Source: Mangifera indica
Lineage: Eukaryota; Streptophyta; Magnoliopsida; Sapindales; Anacardiaceae
DNA: 64,000 nucleotides
Reading direction: 5' to 3'
Assembly (NCBI RefSeq): GCF_011075055.1
Contig: NC_058147.1
Span: forward strand, 3,162,001 to 3,226,000
Positions 36,481-50,558 of this stretch are shown here, piece after piece. Under the pieces are notes generated by a model. It saw only the letters and a program-made list of their open reading frames with translations. It was not told where the DNA came from and searched no databases. A program made the translations under genes and the position numbers. Positions within the stretch are counted from its first letter, which is position 1. Every line of letters starts with the position of its first letter.

Positions 36481-37120
36481 ATCTTTGTAAAAAACTCTAA
36501 AAAATCAATCGAAATAAAAGATAAGGGAGAAAGAGACCATAAAAGAAAGAGAAGTTTACCAAATAATATTGTCCTAAATGGGGATAAGTCCTTTGTCCTA
36601 AATAATATGGTATTCTTTGTTTGCTACGATTATTTTTGGAAACAATAGAAATACAGTGGGGAAAACACAATTGATATAAATTTTGTCCACCAAATAATAT
36701 TGGCAATTTTGGTCCCATCTCCTTTATTCTCCTTGGTTTTCTTGTAATTCGATGGTCAGTATTCATTGGTCAAGACTTTATAATATAAACAAGTGACAAC
36801 GTATATAAGTGTTACAAGTAAAAGAAAATATCAATTCACTTATAATACAAAAAGTTGGTGGTGGTGCGTAATGTTGTAATATTGACAGCGAAAGGCGACG
36901 AAATAATTGATGCAAAGACAAAAGTCTCTTCCAACATCAAGTGGTTCTGGGTCCCACTTCTTAGACTTACCATTTGGCACACAAGTAGCGTGTGATTTTT
37001 TTTTTTTTTTTTTTGAATTTAGATATTTCTCTAATATTATTAATCTTCCTTAATTGATAAAAATCCATTTTAATTAATATTTTTCCATCTTTTGTCTCCT
37101 CTCATTCAATTCTTTCTCTT

Positions 37121-37130
37121 TATAATAAAA
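37121..37130 (+). promoter_or_regulatory. Candidate TATA box of the RD21-like protease gene
   Basis: TATAATAAAA lies about 85-90 bases before the ATG at 37213, followed by a CT-rich leader, a typical plant arrangement. Confidence 0.5.
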
Positions 37131-37212
37131 ACTGCTCTCCTCCCAACCTCCCTTCTCTTGTATAGCTATCAACAGTCCATCTTCTCCTCCCGTTTCTCTC
37201 TAAACAGTCAAG

Positions 37213-39742
<2,530 letters not shown>

Positions 39743-40255
39743 GTAGAGATTGTATTGTTAAGCAGTTGATGACAGAAGGTGGCCAAAAGATCATATCAGC
39801 ACTTGAATTTGGCTTCTTGGTTTGTCACACTGCATACAGTTATTTCAACTATAATTTGTATACCAGAAGCAGAACTGGAAGGACTATCAAAGATTATCAT
39901 GGAATATGATTGTGTACATAACTTATCTGAATTGCATTGAACAGTATTGTTGTCATTTGTCAATTTGCAGTATATTAAGTTATCATTTGACAGTAGCTTT
40001 TATGCTTACCATACAGAGGTTGCCTTTTCTTTTTGATTGATCTAGTTGGTTTCAATATATATATGTAATAGCTTACTTTTATAGTTTTACTTCTTTGCTT
40101 CACCACAAAAATGGATAATTTTGCTATTTGCAAACTGTCAGCAGAAGCGTATTCATTAAAATCCTCTGTTAAAAATCTGTAATCCTCGCTTCGCGGATCC
40201 TTCTTCCCCGCTGTTCATTGGGGCGACATTTTTGACCAATTTAAAAATGTAGCGC

Positions 40256-40610
40256 TTGAAGGATACGGAAATTACCCGGGAAAGGCTGTTGGAAGTTATC
40301 ACTTTTTCTGTGAGCGATGACACAGGGTATGTTTTTAAGATGTTCGGTGCAATAGTTTGTTGGATGAGTCAGGGACATAGTTCTGTGGCGCTGTCATCTA
40401 CTGAAGCAAAATTCATGGCATTGACACAACTTGGCAAGGAAGATATGTGGCTATGTATTTAGCTTCATGTAGTGAAGATAGAGTGCGAGAATCAAAGGGC
40501 TATGTATTTAGCTGAAAATCGGATGCTACATTCGTGCACAAAGCACATTGACATACAATCCCACATAATTAGACAAACGGTTGAACAAAAGTAGTGTTGT
40601 TAAAGGAGAT
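40256..40610 (+). pseudogene. Ty1/copia RNase H relic
   Basis: Two short pieces read as the C-terminal RNase H of copia polyproteins: GYVFKMFGAIVCWMSQGHSS then VALSSTEAKFMALTQLGKED, a stop, and in another frame CENQRAMYLAENRML then HSCTKHIDIQSHIIRQ. Stop and frame change show decay. A degenerate pair of similar segments at about 40719-40790 and 40826-40900 may be old LTR pieces. Confidence 0.8.
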
Positions 40611-41716
40611 GGACACAATAATGAACAATATAGAGTTCCTAATAAAAATAATATACTTAATGAAGTTTACATGGTATGCTAGTGAGGTTAGTTTCCATTG
40701 TGCAAAATCTTTATAAACAAATAAATTATTAAAATTGGTGACTATTTCGTTTATAAAATACAATATAAATACATATAAAGTTTATATAATATATTGTTAA
40801 GATTAAACTTCTACGAAGTATTCATTAAATAAGAGATTATTAGAATTGATGACTACTTCGTTTATAAGACGTGACACAAACACATATAGATTATGTTATT
40901 TAATTAGTGGGTGGGTGTCTTACTTTCCAATGACTCAACGGAGAGTAAGGCCAATGCCCCTACACCTATACGCAATTTCAATTTAACTTATGAAAAATTG
41001 TTGTATAATTTTTTAAAAATTAAAAATCTTAATATATAATTGTATTATTCTTTTCTAAATAATATAACAACAAATTAAAAAAATATTTCCACTAAAATGA
41101 GCTTATCAAAGCAAATGGGGCCACTTTTAGTGCCTCATAACATGATCACACCTCCTTTTCCTGGAAAAATAAAAAATCTAAAAGTTGGGAGTTGGTTGGG
41201 ACCATTGCAATTTGCCGGAGGCTGGAAACCAAACGCTGCGTACAACAATTCGATTCTTAATTTTCTTCCCGTCATATTTCATCCTCATATGACTTTTGGG
41301 GGACCATTGATCGTATTATGGATTGAGAGAGACCACTGCAATCCAGTCCTGACCCACGATGCCACACCGACCTTCCACCACTCAATGACCAGATCCCTCT
41401 GTCATTACCATAAAATCAGTCTTGATTATGAAAGCTGGCTCTGTAAGTACGGTTTTAATTATAGTTTCTCTAGTACAAATTTTGTTTCATTTCATGGACA
41501 ATGCCACATGAATCAACTCTTACTATGATTTAAATCAAATTTGATGTTTGTTATCTTTTAACAATTGCACATGGTTAATAATTCTTAAGAGATAATTTGA
41601 ACAATAAAAAAGAAAGATTATAAACATAAGAATAAAAGTTTAAATCCACTGCATCGACATTTTAAGATTACACTAGATAAAGTTTATTCCAAGATTACAT
41701 CATTAACATGCATCTC
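40611..41716. other. Spacer between the copia relic and the next gene
   Basis: AT-rich with two imperfect copies of a block containing GACTA(C/T)TTCGTTTATAA. A 143-codon frame at 41097-41528 has no recognisable domain and is not supported. The end holds the 3' UTR of the minus-strand gene. Confidence 0.4.
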
Positions 41717-43416
41717 CTAATTGATTTCTCCCTCCTCCCTCATAGCTTCGAATCCTAATTCCCCCACCTCCTTCACCTCTAACTGAGTGTTTATGTATAC
41801 CGGCTTCTGTTCTTGATCATCTAGTTGACATGAGGACTCTACTTTTCTGTCAGCAGCTTGGAGTTCATTATCAATCTTCTCTTTCTGAGACATCGCATTA
41901 ATGCTGTTTTGGTTGTTGATGAGGGCTGTGGCAGGAGATTCATTGATGTCATTGGAAGGGACCACAGAAGGTAACTTGGCTAGTAGAGCTCCAAGACTGC
42001 AAGACATGGTGGGCAAAAAGGGAGGTATTGACCAAATAGGAGCCCCTGCAAGGCCGTTTTGAGGGCTGTTCCACCCAAAGTTAATCGACTTAATGGGAGA
42101 ATATTGAGGAATTTCATTGAACAGTCTTTTTGCCCGGGATAAATGCTGCTTGTCATCACCTAAGTAAGCTGTTTCCTGGCTTTCGCTCATCTCAATATTG
42201 GGTTTGATGATGTAGGGAAAATGGATGGGTAGATATGGCCTTTGTATGGCGAAGACGCCTGGGATGCTCTGTAGATAGCTGAATTTCCTCTGTACGCTGA
42301 TAACCAGATTGAGGTCTTCGAAAATCTTTAGAACAAATCAGCCATCATTCAATTTTATGCAAAAGAAAACACAAAATATGCAGTGAAGAGAGAATTATAA
42401 TTACCTTATCAAATGAACCCAGTTGAATAATTCCTTCTCTCACAGAAATGACGGCAATTGTCTGTACATTAGAAGGAATGAATCATGTTAAATTTCTCTT
42501 TTATAGTTCCAAAATAAGGAAGCAGAATAGCAAACCTGAATGCCAGAATTAAACTGAATTTCCCAAGCCTTTGGTTGCTGAATAACAAGGCAAAATGATG
42601 ATAAAGTCAGGGTAGGAGGAAAAGGTTTACACTTCATACATGCATTCATTTTCCTTCAACACAAATGTAGTAGTTTGTGTCTTACAGGCTCAATAGGAGT
42701 ATTCCAGGAGGAGATGAAGCTAGGATCATTTTCTTTTATGGCTTCTCTGTAGACCCATTTGTGGCTGTTATCTGCTGCAACTTTTCCCACTAATCTGCCA
42801 CAAAGCAGCACACACATTGAGCATTTAACTTCTCCGATCTCTTCATAATTTCACCCTTCAGAAGATTAAACATTTGGAAAATATACTAGAGTATTAATCT
42901 ACCCTTCTCCGTAGTTATAAACCTCATGAGACATTTTGAAGAAGACATCAGCCCCAAACCTCCCCTTTATGTAGCCAAATCCCACACGCTCACATTCATA
43001 GAAATCACAGAACCCATCTTCCCAGACAAGAATCCTGAAACAAAATTCAACTCAAAAACTCAAACAAAGTACAAATGAGAACTGAGTTTCTTACTGTTCC
43101 TATGAATTACCAGTTCCTTTTATTGCCTTTGGAACGATCAAGAACACTTCCTCCATAATCCCACCTGCATAATGTGATCTACAGACAATGAGTACACTTG
43201 AAATCAGACGTAAAAATATAATAAATTTTTTGGATTTAGCAGTTGACAGCCGCATGCATTTTAGTTTTCTTACTTTGGAGGTGGGTAATTACGAGGCAAT
43301 ATCCTCCAAAAGACAGCATACACCCACTTCGAGGAGTTAGAAGAATCAGAAGTTGAACAGAGGCTTCTCAGCGTGTGCTGCAAGAGACAATTAAGCATGG
43401 GAAGTCCACCTTCCAT
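41717..43416 (-). CDS. 'WNK-related' protein with bHLH-MYC/MYB N-terminal-type domain, 381 aa
   Basis: Plant protein of the At5g53900/LHW-N-terminus type, often labelled 'serine/threonine-protein kinase WNK-related' although no kinase domain is seen. Seven exons: 43274-43416, 43111-43164, 42903-43034, 42686-42794, 42536-42577, 42405-42461, 41717-42325, all GT-AG and in phase. The N-terminal half gives the domain: LQHTLRSLC, WVYAVFWRILPR, W(I)LVWEDGFCDF, VYNYGEGLVGKVAADNSHKW and GIQTIAVISVREGIIQLGS, a GAF/PAS-like fold used for protein contacts in bHLH-MYC factors. The C-terminal half is polar and looks disordered, and there is no bHLH region. Probably nuclear. The start MEGGLPMLNC matches the expected family start; an upstream in-frame ATG at 43473 is less likely. 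Confidence 0.88.
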
Positions 43417-44944
43417 TGTCACACAAAGAAATAGAAAAAGAGAGAGAATTGAGTATGAGCCACCACCAGACAAAGAGTCCTAATAAAAAAGAAAAGAGAA
43501 ACAGAGAAATTGCCAATTGCCCATTCCAAACTTAATTCAGTGCTACATTGCCCTTTTCTGGTAGTTTTGAGTAGGGACCCTTACATTTATGAATGAATAA
43601 CCATGTTAAATGACTATTACACCCAACAACTACTTAGATTGACCATTTTTCACCCATTGATTTACAAAAACCATAACCATCATAGGCCTAGAAAAAAATC
43701 TTCAATTTGGAAAGCATAGAGAATGTTTGATGTAGCTTTCACTGGCATTTGATGAAACTTTATCAGTTTGTCTGTAGTTGCAGTAGCTCTGGTCCTCAAG
43801 GGTTGTAGCATTATATAGGTTCAATCATAGTTCACCTAACTTGGTGTTAACATTAATGTTCTCTTAAGTCAGATCACTGTTATACAGATGTGTGATCTTC
43901 GAGTTGGCTGATGCTACCCCATTCACTCCTAATGTAAACAAAGTTACAATTTATATGGTCATAATTTATGTTTATCAGTAATCAGAATTCACTAAGAAGA
44001 TTTGTTTGATCAAAGGAAATGAGTGCGAATAATTAAACACATAATCACAGCCTCTTAAATAAGGTTAGATTCAATTCGAGCTGCTTAAACTCAAATTCAA
44101 ATGCATATACAGTAATCACATCACTCATTTGATATATATGGTATGAATAACTGCACCATAAATAGGTCGATATGACCCTACCCATCTTTTACAGTGCACC
44201 AGACGAGCTTGTTGGCTAGTAAGCGAAAAAAGCAAGCATCCCATTACCACTTCTTCTAAAAGACATGCATTGGCATGGCCCTCCCCGTACAATTATCGCT
44301 TTCCCTGCCTCTCCTTATCGCTTTGGATAGTTAGCAGCAAACCCCCATTGGTGCAACTTTATACCTACACCTCATCTCTTGTCTTGTACTCGTATCCAGA
44401 CTGTGTGTTTATATATAGCCTTACTTTTTATCAACCAACAGGAAATTTGTACAGTCCTGTTATCCAGCCTTAGGAAGGAAGAGACAACTATGTGGATTGT
44501 GCTACTAGTCATATTTATGGACTTTGAATTGCGTCCCCGTCTGAGAAAGTGGACGCAAACAGAACCCATCTACTGCTTGTTAATTAATAAGCTGCCTGTA
44601 AATCATAGCAGCGGCCATCGCAGTTACATTCTGCTGCTAGGAAAAAGATCATCAGAATTTAGAGTATCATCAATTAAAAATACAACATAGGACTGTAGCA
44701 TGTTCTTTTTAGATTGAAACAGTCAAGGAGACCGGAATGGATAAGCAGATTCACAATGGTCTCATCTTACTATCCTCCAGGTATTTATAAAACATATTTC
44801 TTCAATTCCTAATTGTTTCATATCACTCTGTTTTTCCACCTCAATGCCTGATGCTCTGTCTGATTGGTTACATGTCCTCCGAGTGGATCCTATCCGCCAC
44901 TACTACAGAGATCACAATGAGTTTGTAATATATTTGACTATTGG
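43417..44944. other. Upstream region of the 41717-43416 gene and spacer
   Basis: Likely promoter of the minus-strand gene near 43417-43900, then spacer. Overlapping frames near 44270-44690 show no domain and are not supported. Confidence 0.4.
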
Positions 44945-45350
44945 GAGCATAGTTATCAATAATTCATGATATATGAGATGTGCTCTACGATATGGTATAA
45001 TACAAATAAAAAATAATATGTATTACGAAGTGTATCGAATTAATATAATACAATGAATATATCATACAATACGATATATATTCTACAATAAGATATATAT
45101 TACTGATACGGATCGATATATATTTTTTTTGAATAATGATATATTATGAGTGTATATACAAAAATTTTAAATTTTAAAGGGTGTTTGTAATATTTTCTAA
45201 AATGATGATGTGTTAATCACAAGTTTTTATTATTTTTATTAATATTTTATTATTTTATTTTTTAAAAATTATATCATATAATACTTAATATACGGCATAA
45301 AAATTATATTGTTAATACATGGTACAATAACGATTCAGCTATTACAACTA
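44945..45350. repeat. Dispersed AT-rich repeat, copy 1
   Basis: Rich in ACGATATATAT, ATACGG and GATATATATTA words. It matches 60010-60367 in order: CTACGATA..., ATTACTGATACGGATCGAT, TTTTTGAATAATGATA and TTGTAATATTTTCTAAAATGATGATG. No coding capacity. Confidence 0.6.
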
Positions 45351-45718
45351 ATTCAAGAAATTGTGTTATGCTTTCTCTTTAAATTACTTAAATATATTAA
45401 TAATAATTAAATAATTTTAAATTAAATATTATAAAATAATTATTAATTATAACTAATTTAATATTCATAATAAATATCTGTTCTATCATCTAAATAATTT
45501 TGTGTACACAAATCTCGGTTTTAAGCTCCGACAAGCAACGGGTCAAAATAAATTGTTAATAGTATAATTTGTTTTTGGAAGAAGTGAAGCAACATCGGCT
45601 CCTGAATCAAATTTTTATGTTTTTTGAAAGAAAGGGTGAGAATGAGATTGAATAAATTTGAAACAGAATAAATTTGATACGAAGTAAAATAGGCATTAAG
45701 AATCTTTAACATAAAATA
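45351..45718. other. AT-rich spacer
   Basis: No gene or clear repeat. The last eight bases, ATAAAATA (45711-45718), are the target duplication of the next element. Confidence 0.4.
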
Positions 45719-46524
45719 AGGGGAGAGGACTATTTCCCACCTATTTTTTAGCCCTATCTCAATCACATACCCATGCCTCATGAAAAACCAAACACCCATC
45801 CAAAGTTTAATCTATTTACATCCACCCACATATTTTCAATTAGAGTAAAGGGTAAATTCATCATTTCATCAATAATATTAAATAATTAAAATTTTATCTC
45901 ATTTTTCTCTCTTTAATTTGAAAAACTAATATTTATCTCATGAATTAAGTTTTAAAAAATTCACTTTTCCTCTCTAAAATGCAGCCACTTTTTCTAGCGA
46001 TGGCAAAGAAGATTTCGTTCAAAGGTCGACCACCTCTGGAAGACGATCGTTGTCCAGATCTGGACTTTGGACGAAGAATCATTGTCCAAATAGACGACGA
46101 AGCATCGTCCACTCTGGACGACGAGCGTAGTCTATTCTGGACAACAAGCGTCGTCCAGAGAATGGACGATACTTCGTCGTCCAGTGAAGCTCAACGAGCA
46201 TCGTCCATTCTCTGGACAACGCTCGTTACTCTCCCTCCAGCCACATCGTCGTTAGTGACCAGAGGGAAAGTGAAAAAAAAATTATGGATTTGGGGGGGTG
46301 AAAGTCACTTTTCAAAGTTTAGAGATGGGATAAAAGTTAATTTTTAAAATTGGAACGAAAAAATGCGATAAAATTATATAACTGGAATATAAACAGTAAA
46401 ATGACAGTTTTACTTCTCTATTTAACGACAATTTAGAGATGAATTAGTGTTTAAGTTTTTCATTTGATGTGGGTATGCTTTTAAGATAGGGGTACAAAAT
46501 AGGTGGGAAATAGTCCTTTTCCCT
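45719..46524. mobile_element. Long-inverted-repeat MITE, intact, with 8-bp target duplication
   Basis: Left end AGGGGAGAGGACTATTTCCC and right end (reverse complement) AGGGAAAAGGACTATTTCCC continue as matching inverted repeats for about 55 bp. The flanks ATAAAATA (45711-45718 and 46525-46532) are identical. The inner segment (about 45980-46260) is GC-richer and full of CGTCGTCC and GGACGACG words, unlike the AT-rich ends, and holds an 18-bp perfect inverted repeat. Confidence 0.85.
46153..46217. repeat. 18-bp perfect inverted repeat inside the MITE
   Basis: GTCCAGAGAATGGACGAT at 46153-46170 is the exact reverse complement of 46200-46217, with a 29-base loop. A second overlapping 12-bp stem pairs 46113-46124 with 46149-46160. 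Confidence 0.9.
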
Positions 46525-46987
46525 ATAAAATAATTAATTAATGGCACCCTAAATGAGAGCAGGTAGGCTAACATTTGGAGTGGTCGTTGTCTTTTATTTT
46601 CGTCAACAAAGGATCGTCTTCGTCTCTTCTTCAATAAAAAAATTAGCTGATTTTATCTCTGTTGATATTATTTGCCTAAAAGAGAGACAGCTGAGGTAAA
46701 GATAAGAAGGGTGATGGCCACTATGGTCCTCAATGGAGAGAAGAGAAAACAGTAGAGAGTTTTATGGAAAAAAGTTGCTTTTTAAAATTACGAATAGGGT
46801 TTACATATGAGTGTTTAAAATTTGTGAGAAAAAATAAAATAAAATAATATATTTTTTAATATTATTAATAAAATAATAATTTTATTTTTAATTTTTACAA
46901 AATTTAATGTATAAATAAATATTTAAAATTTTAAATTGTCACAGATATATTTTTAAAATTAAACTAAAACATAATAGAAAATACTCT

Positions 46988-47760
46988 TGTCCTGTGGCCT
47001 TATTACAGACACACTTAATCCTATTCACAAATGGCCAAAAGACTTATTCTCATCCAAAATATATTATTTTCTTAAGTTTTCACCCTTTAATTTTGAAATT
47101 TTCATTTATCCACTTATGAACGGTTAAATTTATTAGTTTTAAGGATAAAATTGTTATTTCATCTGTAATATTAAAAATAAACTTAAATTTTATATCTTTT
47201 CCTCCCAAAACTAAAAAACTAACTATTTTCCCCTATACCAAATTTTAAAAAATAATATTTTCTTTTCATAGAATTTAGTTTTCAAACTCTGACGCTATCA
47301 CTGGTGGCCTCTCTCTCCCAACGTTTTCTCTCTCTCTGATGATCTCTCTCCTCTCATCTGAATCTTTGTCGGGGGTCGATTAAAACTAAGAAGACGACTG
47401 TTTGTCTAGAAAGACAATTATCTTTCTAAAAGAAAATGAAAAGGATGTTTGTCTTTTTTGGGAAAACTATCGTCTTCTAAGATGAAGATGTTCTTTTTTC
47501 TAACTTTAATTGATATCGATTAGAGGCCTAAATAAGAAGAGGGAGATTGTTAGAGAGAAAAAAAAAGTTAAGAAGAAAAAACAGTTGACGATGGTATCAG
47601 AGTTTAAAAATTAAACCTTAAAAAAAATATATTATTTTTTAAAATTTGGTGTAGGAGGTTAGGGTTTAAAAGATAAAGTTTTAAAAGGGTAAAATTTTAT
47701 TAATTTAAATAATTTATAAATAAATAAATAAGATTTTTAAAATTGAAGGGTTACCTTTGA
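46988..47760. mobile_element. Further copy of the MITE family, weak right end
   Basis: The left end TGGCCAAAAGACTTATTCTC is followed by TTTTCACCC, a GATAAAATTGTTATTTCAT block, CCAAATTTTAAAAAATAAT, and a CT-rich inner part with ACGTTTTCTCTCTCTCTGATG. The right end is eroded (TTAAAATTGAAGGGTTACC). About 140 bases before the MPDU1-like start codon. Confidence 0.6.
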
Positions 47761-47902
47761 GTTCAAAATTAATAAGAAAGACGTCACATTGACTATCCAG
47801 AATCAGGCGGGGCTTCTCCAGAAATAAAACCAAACACGCTGTTCATCCATTCCTTTGTTTGAGTACCTGTTCCAGATTTTAAACAATCTAAAGGAGTTTG
47901 AG

Positions 47903-50558
47903 ATGGATTATTTAGGGATCGATCTTAGCTGCGCTCTCGGATCTCTACGGAAAGGACAATTTCCGGAGAAAGATTGTTTACTCCCACTCATATCCAAACT
48001 CCTCGGCTACTGCATCGTTGCTGCTTCCACCACCGTCAAACTCCCTCAGGTTTTTTTTTTTTTTCTAATGATTTCCTTCATCAATTCATCATATCCTCTT
48101 ACTTTATTACTTTTTATTTGTTTAATTCTATTAGATATGCGAGTAATTTTTAACTTAAAACCTAGATCTTAGTTGAACAGAAATTTATATGTCTCCTTAT
48201 TGATTTGTATTAAGTTAAAGAAAATTGCTCCTCACGGTTCAGGCATGTACATAACAATTTTCATTTCCCTAATTATGTCATCTTGTGATGCTTTTTGTCT
48301 GTAGATACTGAAAATTTTGAAAAATAGTAGTGTGAGAGGGCTTAGTGTTGTGGCCTTTGAGCTCGAAGTAGTTGGGTATACCATTGCTTTGGCATACTGT
48401 CTTCACAAAGGGCTTCCCTTTTCAGCTTATGGCGAGCTGGGGTTTCTTTTGGTTCAAGGTATGTTTCACTCTTTCTCTATTTGTACTGCTTTCAATATGT
48501 TATGTTTTTATACATTAATGCTTCCAAGTGATGTGAAGAGTAAATAAACAAAATCTTAGTCCCAATTTGAGGATGGATAGTAACAGGATACAAAAGCTGT
48601 GATTGTCCCTTTTACATTTGCAAGTCTGTATCTTTACCAATCAAGCCACATTAATGATATTCTGGTGTAAAACGTTATTTCATCACCTTTTCTTTAGTTT
48701 CTCTCTAATTAGATTTTTACTGGGTGCTCTCTATTCAAAGTTCAAGCAATATCATATGTTTAACTGCAGAGCGTTTTGCATGTGAAAAGTGAATAAGTTT
48801 ATTGTAACCGTTTCATATGTTTAATGTCTAAAACATATATATATTCACGGTTAACCCCAATGGGTTAGACTGATTGCATTGCCAAAATCATCCAATCTCA
48901 TTTACAAATTTCACAGAATAAGTTTTGTCAACCTCCATTCCTTCTAGGTTGGTGGATCTTTAACCCAAACAAATAAGTTGTTCTCATGAAGTCATGAACT
49001 ATGGTGCATTATGAAAGTTGATGTAAATTTTAGAAGAATCTAATTTGATTTATGTTTTGCTCATTGCAGCAATAATTTTAATTGCTCTAATCTACCATTA
49101 TTCATCATCAGTTGGTACCACAACATGGATCAAGGCTCTAATGTATCCTGCTTGCTTGTTGTATCAATTTTTTGTTGGCATTATCTAATCAAAATCATAC
49201 TGTGCAAGAATTAGATGTGCAGTTATTTTTTCCCTTGACTTGGTGATATTTTAGTTATTGTGCTATAGCGCCAACTGTTTTAGCTGGTCAAATTGATCCT
49301 GTTCTTTTTGAAGCTCTCTATGTAAGTAGTAATACTAAGCATATGAATATTGAAACATTTGAAACTTTTTTTTTTTTTTGAGGGGGGAGGGGGGTTTGTG
49401 ATTCTCAGTTGACTGATTCATTGTGTAATGACCTATTACAGGCATCCCAACACGCAATATTTTTCTGTGCAAGGGTCCCACAAATATGGGAGAACTTTAA
49501 AGTAAGTTGAAACGAAGATCCATTCTGTTGTTAAATTCTGGATATAAGTTAATAAGAAAAGTTTCTAATTTTAGTGATTAACATTATTTGTTGAGCAGAA
49601 CAGAAGTACTGGGGAGCTCAGCTTCTTAACGTGTTTCATGAACTTTGGTGGTTCCATGGGTGAGTTTTTATAGTTTGTCAAAAGTAGTGGTGATTTCATA
49701 AATATTCTATTTTCTGATGAAGTGATGAATTTATTTTGTTTAATGTGTATTGGTTATGCAGTGAGAGTTTTTACCAGCATCCAAGAAAATGCACCAACAA
49801 GTGGTATCCTTGTCAAGGTTTCTTAGTTGTGAACTGAAAGGGTTACTACAACAAATTAATTTATGGTTAAGTGTTATATGTTATTTTCTGAATAATATTT
49901 CTGGGTAGACAGATTGATAGCATTTACAATAGTGTTAGTATTATTGAAATCGTCAAATATTATATTATATATCACATATTTCACACTCTAGAGAGGGAAT
50001 AGTTTAGTTAAACCTGCAATAGTATAGCTTGTTTCACTTGTTATTTCCTCTATTTTTTTCTTAATTTCTAAAGTAGGAAATTTTTTACTTACTCTTGATA
50101 TATGTTCCTCTTTCTTTCATACTGGTGCTCTTGTCCATTGGAAATTGTTAGGATATGGTAGAAAATGTGCTAGAATAGAGGATGGTGTAGAGCTGTGGAT
50201 TGAGTTTATGATAAAACTCTATCTCACTATGACATGACAAAAAAATATGGTTCTTTCATAGAACTGAAACAGGGGCTGATGGAAAATTATTTGAGTTAGT
50301 ATAATGAAAAGGTTTTTTCTTAATAGGAGTTAAGATTATACTGAACAATTCTACTGGTTTTTTGAGCAAAGTGTATCAACATCTATTTTTTACTTCCATT
50401 TAAGTTGCAGATATGTATACTTCCAAGCATTTGCTGTCCTTAACTCTCTTGCAGTTATTATGGGCTCTGTACTTGGTGTCATGACAAATGGCACTATCCT
50501 GAGTCAGATTATCTTATACCAAAAGCCTCAGGCTAAGAAAGGGAAAAAGGTCAAGTGA
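47903..50558 (+). CDS. MPDU1-like PQ-loop membrane protein, 235 aa
   Basis: Homologue of mannose-P-dolichol utilization defect 1, an ER membrane protein needed in animals for use of dolichol-linked sugars in N-glycan and GPI synthesis. Eight exons: 47903-48049, 48305-48458, 49070-49142, 49255-49321, 49442-49501, 49599-49659, 49762-49803, 50455-50558, all in phase. Seven hydrophobic segments are expected. PQ-loop motifs are seen at about 35-49 (ASTTVKLPQ) and 175-190 ([12 protein letters not shown]). Other family marks: [54 protein letters not shown] and [13 protein letters not shown]. It ends in a Lys-rich tail (KKGKKVK) that fits ER retention of a membrane protein. Start chosen at [10 protein letters not shown]; an upstream in-frame ATG at 47855 is less likely. 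Confidence 0.94.

Noticed and set aside
41097..41528. 143-codon plus-strand frame
   Set aside because: No recognisable domain, composition like surrounding spacer, no splice or promoter support.
44270..44690. Overlapping frames of 65-103 codons on both strands
   Set aside because: No family resemblance; overlapping frames on both strands suggest chance.
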